11,444 nucleotides of DNA from an uncultured Collinsella sp. (GTDB lineage: Bacteria; Actinomycetota; Coriobacteriia; Coriobacteriales; Coriobacteriaceae), in contig CAAEMX010000016.1 of NCBI GenBank assembly GCA_900757185.1, forward strand, positions 1 through 11,444, given 5' to 3'. The notes below the pieces were generated by a model. That model did not search any database, was not told the origin of the DNA, and saw nothing but the letters and a program-made list of their open reading frames with translations. Position numbers and translations under genes: made by a program. Positions 6,397 to 11,444 of the stretch are shown one piece after another. Each line of letters starts with the position of its first letter. The first letter of the stretch is position 1.

Positions 6397-7338
6397 TTAT
6401 TTAGCGGAGACCTTGCCGCTGGCGTCCTTGACGACCTTCATGGCAGAGACGGGGATGAAGCCCTGCTCCTCGACGAGCTTGCCCTGGACGTCGCCGGAGA
6501 GCATGAATTCCAGGAAGGCCTTGGTGGCCTCGTCTGCGTCCTTGGAGCAGTACATGTGCTCGGTCGCCCAGATCTTGAAGGAGTCATCGGTGACGTTTGC
6601 GCTCTTGGGCTCCACGCCCTCGATCTTGATGGCATTGAACTTGGAGTCGTCGAAGTGCGAGAAGTCGAGGTAGGAGATGGCGTTGTCGGTGCTGCCCATC
6701 TGAGTCTGGACGTCGCCGGACTTGTCGAGCTCGGCGTCGCCCTTAAAGTCGACGGCCTCGTCGCCAAAGACGGCGGCCTCGAAGGTGGCGCGGGTGCCGG
6801 AGCCGGCCTTGCGGTTGAGAACGACGATGGTGGCGTCATCGCCGCCGACCTCCTTCCAGTTGGTGATCTGGCCGGAGAAGATGCCCTTGAGCTGCTCGAG
6901 GGACAGGTCGTCGACCGTCACGTTCTTGGAGACGACAGGGCCCATGCCCACAACGGCGACCTCGTGGTCGACGAGGTTCTTGACCTGGTCGGCCTCGAGC
7001 TTGGTCTCGGCGAAGACGTCGGAGCTACCGATGGTAACGGTGCCGGCGGCGACAGCGGTAAGGCCCTTGCCCGAACCGTTGCCCGAACCGGAGACGGAGA
7101 CGTCCGGGTTGGCATCCATGAACTTCTCGGCAGCGGCCTCGACGAGAGCCTGGAACGAGGAGGCGCCGTCGTAGGTCACCTCGCCGGAGGCGGACTCGGC
7201 AGCGGCAGCGGCGCTACCCTTGTCGGCGGCGTCGGAAGCGCCTGCGCCACCGCAACCAACGAGGCCGAGACCGACGATGCTGGCGAGGCCACCAGCGAGG
7301 CCGAGGAACTGACGACGAGAATAAGCCTGATCGAGCAT
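6397..7338 (-). CDS. pstS: phosphate-binding lipoprotein PstS with Tat-type signal
   Basis: A 313-residue extracytoplasmic phosphate receptor that delivers phosphate to PstCA. The N-terminus has a twin-arginine motif SRRQFLG (7-13), a hydrophobic segment (about 14-27) and lipobox LVGC with Cys29, so export as a lipoprotein through the Tat pathway is likely. A Gly/Ala/Ser-rich linker (30-52) follows. The binding protein fold shows the phosphate-contact loops SGSGNGSGKGL (83-93), GSSD (105-108) and AGSGTRATFE (178-187). The start at 7338 is chosen for AAAGGA 7 nt upstream and for a compact signal peptide; an in-frame start at 7371 would add 11 residues before the Tat motif. It is the first gene of pstSCAB, with a PHO-box-like repeat upstream at 7479-7500, so phosphate-starvation induction is expected. 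Confidence 0.95.
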   Translation of the reverse strand: MLDQAYSRRQFLGLAGGLASIVGLGLVGCGGAGASDAADKGSAAAAAESASGEVTYDGASSFQALVEAAAEKFMDANPDVSVSGSGNGSGKGLTAVAAGTVTIGSSDVFAETKLEADQVKNLVDHEVAVVGMGPVVSKNVTVDDLSLEQLKGIFSGQITNWKEVGGDDATIVVLNRKAGSGTRATFEAAVFGDEAVDFKGDAELDKSGDVQTQMGSTDNAISYLDFSHFDDSKFNAIKIEGVEPKSANVTDDSFKIWATEHMYCSKDADEATKAFLEFMLSGDVQGKLVEEQGFIPVSAMKVVKDASGKVSAK

Positions 7339-7478
7339 GATCTTCCTTTCATACATGCGACTCGCGAGCACCCTGCCCGCTTTGCTGTTTGGAAAGATAC
7401 GGCCTCGATCGGACGGCGTCCGCGCCGACTGCTGTTTCTTACGGGCATCTGATAGACCCTTACCGCAAGCGCGGCTCG

Positions 7479-7500
7479 GCTTTACAAACGAATAACAAAC
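7479..7500 (-). promoter_or_regulatory. PHO-box-like 11-bp direct repeat upstream of pstS
   Basis: On the minus strand two adjacent 11-bp units, GTTTGTTATTC and GTTTGTAAAGC, share GTTTGT in register, about 140 nt before the pstS ATG. The 7+4 spacing is the layout of PhoB/PhoP boxes (CTGTCAT plus four A/T-rich bases, repeated). A possible -10 (TATCAG) lies downstream, but its distance from the repeat is not ideal. No PhoB-type regulator is in the window, so assignment rests on layout and position. Confidence 0.5.
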
Positions 7501-7531
7501 CCGCCACCAAGCATGACCCGCCTTTTACACC

Positions 7532-7610
7532 AATAAAAACAAAGTTGCGGTGAAATAGTTCCTGCTTGGCCATCAAATGGCCCATTCTAGGAACTATTCC
7601 ACCGCAACTT
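7532..7610 (-). terminator. long nested-hairpin terminator after the M20 peptidase gene
   Basis: The 21-nt arms 7590-7610 and 7542-7562 pair fully as minus-strand RNA, with one G-U; on the plus strand that position would be an A-C mismatch. The 27-nt loop holds a second hairpin, GGCCAT-CAA-ATGGCC (7568-7582). The minus strand continues TTTGTTTTTATT. It lies 21 nt past the peptidase stop and upstream of the pst promoter region, insulating the two units. Confidence 0.82.
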
Positions 7611-7631
7611 AGATTGGGAAACCGCGAAACC

Positions 7632-9068
7632 TTAAAGTTCGAGTTCGTTGAGGCGCAGGATGGCCACAATATAAATCTTGAGCGCCTGCTTGAGCTGTTC
7701 CTCGTTGGCGCACTCGTTGGGACCGTGCATCTGGCCGCCCCATGCGGGCAGCTCCAGACCGGTCTCCTCGGGGCCAAACGACACGGCGCGGGCAAAGTTG
7801 CGCGCGTACGTGCCGCCGCCCATGGCAAAAGGCTCGGCGTGCTTGCCCGTAAACTCGTTATAGGTATCGATAAGCGCCTTCACGGCCGGATCGTCGGCAG
7901 ACACCGAGAACGGCACCTTTGCATGACCCAGGCGACACGTCACGTCAAAGCGCCCCACGAGCGGCTCGAGCTGCTCGCGGATGGTATCGGCGCTCGTGCT
8001 ATCAGGGAAACGCACGTCGATGACCTGCTCGATATGGCCATCCACCACGCGGATGACGCCGGGGTTGCAGGTGAGCGGGCCAAACGCCGGGCTCGTCGCG
8101 TCGATACCCAGGCCGCGACCATAGGCGTCCGCATGCACAAAGGCCAAAAACTTGACAAACTCGTGCTCGGCAGGCGTCAGCAGGCGCTCGTCGCGTGCAC
8201 CAAACGCGTCCTCGGCCTCGCGCAGATACGACACGATCAGGCCGACGGCGTTGATGGTGCCCTCAGGCATCGAAGCGTGGCCGCCAATACCGTGGGCGAA
8301 AATCTGCGCATGCCCGTTATCGAGTGCCGTGATCTCCAGGCGGTCGGCGTTCTCGACCGGCGCCGGCAGTTCATCGGCGGCAATCGCAAGTTCGCAGATG
8401 GACTGCGACGGGATAGCGTTACTCGCCTCGGCACCGCTCCACGATACGATGCGCCCTCCATCGATCTTAGGGCTCACAAACGTCGCCCCAAACTGGCCCT
8501 TCTCGGCATGGCAGACCGGGAACTCGGCATCGGGCGTAAACAAAAAGTCGGGGTCTGCGTGGTTCTCCAGATAATGTTGAACGTCGGACATACCCACTTC
8601 CTCATCGCAGCCCAGCAGCGCGCGGAAGGTATAGCGCGGCACAATGCCGTGCTTGAGCAGGTACGCGCCGGCATAAAGCGACAACACCGCCGGGCCCTTG
8701 TCGTCGATCACGCCACGGCCGAGCAGCCAGCCCTCGCGGCGCTCCATCGCAAACGGGTCGGTGTTCCAGCCGGGGCCGGCGGGCACCACGTCTACGTGGC
8801 AGATGGTCGCGAGCTGCTTGTCGCCGCGACCCGGGATATCGGCAATGCCCACATAGCCCTCGTCGTCGCTCGTCTGGTAGCCGAGCTTTTGCGCAATGCC
8901 GAGCGCGCAATCGAGCGCATCACGGACCGGGCGGCCAAACGGCGCACCGGGCTCTGCATTGGCAGCAACGGCCACGGACGGATAGCTCACCAGTTGTTCG
9001 ATATCGGCGACGACATCTTCCCAGACCTCGTCGACATACTCGGTAACGCTCTGCTCCACCTGATTCAT
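7632..9068 (-). CDS. M20 family dipeptidase, Sapep/PepV type
   Basis: A 478-residue cytoplasmic metallopeptidase that probably cleaves dipeptides or short peptides using two Zn or Mn ions. By comparison with PepV the metal ligands are H91 (CHVDVVP), bridging D122 (GVIDDKGP), E157 (CDEEVGM, with E156 as catalytic base), D180 (FTPDAEF) and H448 (GGQMHGPNE). The lid domain (about 190-390) contains GIGGHASMPEG with His264, which in this family reaches the active site of the catalytic domain. Length and the GGGTYARN motif (417-424) fit the Sapep/PepV group, not the shorter DapE or ArgE groups. The start at 9068 has an excellent AAGGAGG 6 nt upstream; an in-frame start at 9113 would add 15 Arg-rich residues and is less likely. 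It lies 54 nt after the HAD gene on the same strand and is probably cotranscribed with it. Confidence 0.92.
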   Translation of the reverse strand: MNQVEQSVTEYVDEVWEDVVADIEQLVSYPSVAVAANAEPGAPFGRPVRDALDCALGIAQKLGYQTSDDEGYVGIADIPGRGDKQLATICHVDVVPAGPGWNTDPFAMERREGWLLGRGVIDDKGPAVLSLYAGAYLLKHGIVPRYTFRALLGCDEEVGMSDVQHYLENHADPDFLFTPDAEFPVCHAEKGQFGATFVSPKIDGGRIVSWSGAEASNAIPSQSICELAIAADELPAPVENADRLEITALDNGHAQIFAHGIGGHASMPEGTINAVGLIVSYLREAEDAFGARDERLLTPAEHEFVKFLAFVHADAYGRGLGIDATSPAFGPLTCNPGVIRVVDGHIEQVIDVRFPDSTSADTIREQLEPLVGRFDVTCRLGHAKVPFSVSADDPAVKALIDTYNEFTGKHAEPFAMGGGTYARNFARAVSFGPEETGLELPAWGGQMHGPNECANEEQLKQALKIYIVAILRLNELEL

Positions 9069-9122
9069 GGACGACCTCCTTACCAATGAGCGACGGGTAC
9101 GCCCGTCCCTCACATCACATAC

Positions 9123-9785
9123 TTATATAGCGAAAAGTTTAGCAAGCTCGGCCACCGAGTGCACCACTGCATCGGCACCCGCCGCCTCGTGCTCGCCCGG
9201 CGCCGCCGCGCCCGAATAGATACCAATGCACGGCACGCTCATCGCGTGCGCGCCCTCGACGTCGTTAAAGCGATCGCCGATCATCACGGCATCGCCCGCC
9301 GTCGCACCGAGCTCTGCCAGGGCATCGCGGACCGAATCGGCCTTGGTCTCGCGCCCCTGCGGCGGATTCATGCCAACCACCGCCTCAAACTGAGAAAGTC
9401 CCAGCTCTCCCACCATGTCGATACACTTCGCCTCCATGCGTGACGTTGCCACGGCCAAGCGATGCCCCTGCGCGACAAGGCCATCGAGCAGCTCGGGGAT
9501 TCCGTCGAACACGGGATACTCTTCCGGTCCCAGCTCATCAAAAAAGGCTCGGTACTCGTCAGCCACCACAAGCGACTCCTCGCGGGAGAAGCCATAAAAG
9601 TCGTGAAAGCTCTTCCACAGGGGCGGCCCGATCATGCGGCGCAGGTCACCCATCTGCGCCTCCGAAAACCCGCGCGCGGCGAGCGTCTTGCGCGTCGAGG
9701 TCATCACCGCCCGGCCCGTATCGGCCACCGTGCCGTCAAAATCGAACAGCACAACCGGCCGCCTGCATATCTCCAACGCCTCCAT
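9123..9785 (-). CDS. HAD-superfamily phosphatase, phosphoglycolate-phosphatase-like
   Basis: A 220-residue soluble HAD hydrolase, subfamily IA. Motif I is VVLFDFDGTVADT (nucleophile D15, acid/base D17); motif II is ATS (T114); motif III is K148; motif IV is MIGDRFNDVEGA with D171 and D175. The alpha-helical C1 cap lies between residues 22 and 95 and includes IGPPLWKSF (52-60), a pattern common in the Gph/PpaX group. Probable substrates are small phosphate esters such as phosphoglycolate or nucleoside monophosphates; the sequence does not decide. ATG at 9785 is preferred because AGAGGA lies 6 nt upstream; ATG at 9791 would add two residues, and 9818 would add eleven. It is divergent from degV and probably heads the transcript that includes the M20 peptidase gene. 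Confidence 0.88.
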   Translation of the reverse strand: MEALEICRRPVVLFDFDGTVADTGRAVMTSTRKTLAARGFSEAQMGDLRRMIGPPLWKSFHDFYGFSREESLVVADEYRAFFDELGPEEYPVFDGIPELLDGLVAQGHRLAVATSRMEAKCIDMVGELGLSQFEAVVGMNPPQGRETKADSVRDALAELGATAGDAVMIGDRFNDVEGAHAMSVPCIGIYSGAAAPGEHEAAGADAVVHSVAELAKLFAI

Positions 9786-9835
9786 CGGCATTCCTCTTCC
9801 CCAGTTGATGATTTCCACACCGACACTTCAAACTG

Positions 9836-9885
9836 TTGACTATTCAACAATTGAACCTAGAAATGTGGAATGACTCCACTATACT
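9836..9885 (+). promoter_or_regulatory. candidate degV promoter region
   Basis: TTGACT (9836-9841, 5/6 match to a -35 box) is followed after 16 nt by TAGAAA (9858-9863, 4/6 match to a -10 box). A second, better -10 hexamer, TATACT, lies at 9880-9885 but lacks a good -35 at 17 nt. Small inverted repeats overlap the region: GTTGA/TCAAC (9835-9848), TTCAA/TTGAA (9843-9855) and GTGGA/TCCAC (9865-9879). They could be operator half-sites or chance in this AT-richer gap. Confidence 0.42.
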
Positions 9886-9941
9886 TGTCGCACTTTGCTC
9901 TCAGAAGGCGGCACGCAAGCGCCCCAATGAAAGGTGCAATT

Positions 9942-10802
9942 ATGTCTTTTGCCATCATAACCGACTCCACGTCGGACATCTCCCCCGCCCGTGCTCAAGA
10001 GCTTGGCATTTACGTCATTCCGCTACATGTGATTATCGAGGGCGAGGACCTGCTCGACCAGGTGCAGATTACCGCCGAGGAATACGTCGCCCGCATGGCC
10101 GGCTCCGAGCAGCTGCCACACACCTCGCAGCCGAGCGCCGGCGAGTTCAAGGCACACTTTGACCGCGTGCGCGCCGACGGCCACGATAGCGCGATCTTTA
10201 TCTCGCTGTGCAGCGAATGGTCCGCCTGCTATTCCAACGCATGCCTGGTCGCCGAGACCCACGAGCTCGACGTGCGCTGCATCGATTCGCGCACTGGCTC
10301 GGGCGCCGAGGGCCTGCTGGTGGAGTACGCACTGGCCATGCGCGAAGACGGCCGCAGCTTGGACGAGACCGAGGCGCAGATCCGCGCGGCGCTGCCCGAC
10401 GCCCACCTGCTGCTGATTCCCCGCACGCTCGAGAACCTCGTTAAGAACGGCCGCGCGCCCAAGCTCGCCGGCCAGCTCACGCAGATGCTCAACATTCGCC
10501 TAGCCGTTTCGCCGGAGTGGCAGTCGGGCGAGATCAAGGCGATCAAAAAGGGCCGCGGCGCCAAGCGCATCGTCGCCAACACCATGGCAGATTGCCTCGC
10601 GTTTTTGGACGAGCACCCGGGCTCAAGCGTGCGCGTGCTCACGACCGGCGCCGCCGAGGAGCAGGAACTTGTCAACGAGGCGCTCGCAGGCCAGGACTAC
10701 GTAGACGCCGGCACCGGCCCCATCGGCTGCACCATCGCCACCCACGTAGGCGTCGACGCCATAGCCATCAGCTACTGCCCCCGCTACCAACCTGCCAATT
10801 AG
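9942..10802 (+). CDS. DegV family protein (fatty-acid-binding, FakB-like)
   Basis: A 286-residue soluble protein of the DegV family. Members bind one fatty acid; some, called FakB, present it to the kinase FakA for phosphorylation and entry into phospholipid synthesis. The family N-terminus is clear (FAIITDSTSD, 3-12), followed by HTSQPSAGEF (60-69) at the usual TSQPS site, DSRTGSGAEG (115-124), LENLVKNGRAPK (163-174, matching the LxxLxKxGRI element) and the C-terminal GPIGCTIATHVG (259-270). The length is typical. ATG at 9942 has AAAGG 8 nt upstream and starts at the conserved strand; in-frame ATGs at 9927 and 9870 are less likely. No fakA-like gene is in the window. It is transcribed alone, away from the HAD-peptidase pair, and ends in its own terminator. 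Confidence 0.92.
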   Translation: MSFAIITDSTSDISPARAQELGIYVIPLHVIIEGEDLLDQVQITAEEYVARMAGSEQLPHTSQPSAGEFKAHFDRVRADGHDSAIFISLCSEWSACYSNACLVAETHELDVRCIDSRTGSGAEGLLVEYALAMREDGRSLDETEAQIRAALPDAHLLLIPRTLENLVKNGRAPKLAGQLTQMLNIRLAVSPEWQSGEIKAIKKGRGAKRIVANTMADCLAFLDEHPGSSVRVLTTGAAEEQELVNEALAGQDYVDAGTGPIGCTIATHVGVDAIAISYCPRYQPAN

Positions 10803-10827
10803 GGACAGGTTTATTTTGGCAGGTTTT
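10789..10827 (+). terminator. degV terminator overlapping the stop codon
   Basis: AACCTGCCAA (10789-10798) and TTGGCAGGTT (10816-10825) form a perfect 10-bp stem, and TTTT runs from 10824 to 10827. The 5' arm lies inside the last codons of degV and the TAG stop (10800-10802) falls in the 17-nt loop, which also holds GGGACAGG (10802-10809). Confidence 0.65.
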
Positions 10828-10930
10828 ATCTGGGCAAACGTTAAACGCTAAGAAAGGTCTGCCTGGCTAGGTAGGACATGCTGGGACAGTCGAACAACCG
10901 AGGTGCACCCAGTCACAGTAAAGCCATCGC

Positions 10931-10970
10931 GCCGGCGCGCCCCAACTCAAGGCGCGCCGGCATCTCTTTA
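10931..10970 (+). terminator. GC-rich hairpin, possible secondary terminator
   Basis: GCCGGCGCGCC (10931-10941) and GGCGCGCCGGC (10951-10961) form a perfect 11-bp stem with a 9-nt loop, followed by ATCTCTTTA. The tail is only moderately U-rich, so it could be a backup terminator for degV or a stand-alone structural repeat. Confidence 0.45.
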
Positions 10971-11116
10971 GGAATGGCGGCGGTAAAGGGGCCGTTTTAG
11001 TCGAAAGGCCGCGAATAGCTTCCCATTACGCCGCAACCCAATTGCCGCCCAACTGCCCAATTGAGCCATTGCAGGCGATCGATGCTTTATCCAACCCCCT
11101 TGCGATACCCCTTGGT

Positions 11117-11326
11117 CAAAAAATGGCAAATATGAGTACTGCTACAAATTTAGTAGCAGCGAAATCTGGCTGAATTTGCTTTTTTCCGCCGATTTTGAGC
11201 GCCGTAAAGTCCCGAATCGCCATGGTTAGGGGGTTGGTTGTATCAAATATCACTCGATTGGTCTTAAATACTTTACAGATGATATGAAACCGCCAAAACA
11301 ACAGTACTCATATTTGCCATTTTTTG
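11117..11326. mobile_element. MITE-like 210-bp AT-rich element with perfect 25-bp terminal inverted repeats
   Basis: The 25-nt ends 11117-11141 and 11302-11326 are exact reverse complements; the left one contains AAATGGCAAATATGAGTACT. Looser pairing continues outward to about 11108 and 11335. The interior is clearly AT-richer than the surrounding genes. Next to the left end a 7-bp hairpin (CTGCTAC, 11139-11145, with GTAGCAG, 11153-11159) overlaps the repeat. No clear target-site duplication is seen. A minus-strand frame of 61 codons from a TTG at 11301 to a TGA at 11116-11118 (an internal ATG would give about 35 residues) fills the element but ends inside the repeat, has no good ribosome binding site and is probably not a gene. 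No transposase is present, so movement would need a helper. A structural RNA or dispersed intergenic repeat is an alternative. Confidence 0.55.
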
Positions 11327-11370
11327 CCCAGCGGGCTATTCGAGGGGTAGCGCACAGAGATGTGGTGTAA

Positions 11371-11410
11371 GAGGCGGGGCATGCCCCGCCTCCGCCCTTT
11401 CTTGAAAGGG
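11371..11410 (-). terminator. 22-bp perfect palindrome plus small hairpin, probable terminator of the right-edge gene
   Basis: GAGGCGGGG (11371-11379) and CCCCGCCTC (11384-11392) lie in a perfect 22-bp palindrome centred on CATG. Beside it CCCTTT (11395-11400) pairs with AAAGGG (11405-11410). They sit just beyond the end of a likely minus-strand gene. The minus strand continues TTACACC, so the U-run is poor. Confidence 0.42.
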
Positions 11411-11422
11411 AGGGGACACCGC

Positions 11423-11444
11423 CTAGAATTCGTCGTTGGAGTAA
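11423..11444 (-). CDS. probable C-terminal end of a minus-strand gene (partial)
   Basis: On the minus strand a frame entering from the right edge reads YSNDEF and stops at TAG (11425-11423), with hairpins directly after it. Only six codons are visible, so neither the family nor the reality of the gene can be shown; placement before the hairpins is the main support. Confidence 0.38.

Larger units (their letters stand above)
10803..11422. other. intergenic stretch without a convincing complete gene
   Basis: The 620 nt between degV and the right-edge gene hold the end of the degV terminator, a GC-rich hairpin (10931-10961), an AT-rich inverted-repeat element (11117-11326) and two terminal hairpins (11371-11410). 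From 10828 to 10930, and from 10971 to 11116, I see no gene, tRNA or known RNA. A loose run of CCAATTGC-like words occurs around 11038-11064. CCAACCCCCT (11091-11100) has an inverted copy at 11228-11237 inside the AT-rich element. Confidence 0.6.

Noticed and set aside
6259..7452. 397-codon plus-strand open frame antisense to pstS and the pstC start
   Set aside because: The Gly/Leu/Val/Asp-rich product is a shadow of pstS; the minus strand has a complete signal peptide and binding motifs.
7566..9089. 507-codon plus-strand open frame antisense to the M20 peptidase gene
   Set aside because: It mirrors the codon periodicity of the peptidase, runs through its terminator hairpin and shows no recognisable motif.
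11116..11301. 61-codon minus-strand frame inside the inverted-repeat element
   Set aside because: It begins at a TTG with no clear Shine-Dalgarno sequence and ends within the terminal repeat, so it is probably a by-product of the element.
1..11444. CRISPR array, tRNA or rRNA gene, prophage or defence system
   Set aside because: No regularly spaced direct repeats, no cloverleaf or rRNA sequence, and no phage or defence-related protein domains were seen on either strand.

Overview
The window is GC-rich and tightly packed, with strong third-position G/C bias and long spurious antisense open frames. Gene content and the amino-acid style of the products suggest a gut actinobacterium of the class Coriobacteriia, probably a Collinsella-like species. 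That placement is recognition from the sequence, not a search result. Nine complete genes can be called; eight lie on the minus strand and one on the plus strand. A partial gene lies at each edge.

Left part (1-3470, minus strand). An Uup-like ABC-F ATPase (1611-3470) and a Cof-type HAD phosphatase (834-1604) are separated by 6 nt. They form a probable operon that ends at an intrinsic terminator (775-811). Next comes a small MntR/DtxR-family metalloregulator (257-646). Its upstream region carries several copies of a GTTAGCC-type motif in both orientations, including a perfect 13-bp inverted repeat, so it is probably autoregulated. Beyond mntR is about 200 nt with several stem-loops and a possible short reading frame, leading to a possible minus-strand gene start at 57.

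Centre (3583-7500, minus strand). This is a complete high-affinity phosphate ABC transporter operon, pstS-pstC-pstA-pstB, with tight or overlapping junctions. It is preceded by a PHO-box-like 11-bp direct repeat (7479-7500) and closed by a strong terminator (3583-3620). No phoU or two-component genes follow. PstS carries a Tat-type lipoprotein signal.

Right part (7532-10802). An HAD-family phosphatase (9123-9785) and an M20/Sapep-type metallopeptidase (7632-9068) form a minus-strand pair ending in an unusually long nested hairpin terminator. Divergent from them is a DegV-family lipid-binding protein (9942-10802, plus strand), which ends in a terminator overlapping its stop codon.

Right edge (10803-11444). 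There is no convincing complete gene. The stretch holds a GC-rich hairpin and a 210-bp AT-rich element bounded by perfect 25-bp inverted repeats (11117-11326, MITE-like). After these come a 22-bp perfect palindrome and the likely last six codons of a minus-strand gene entering from the right.

No defence system, CRISPR array, prophage or biosynthetic cluster is visible. The most notable signals are the MITE-like element, the mntR operator array with a hybrid metal-ligand set, the pst PHO-box-like repeat and the structured region downstream of mntR.
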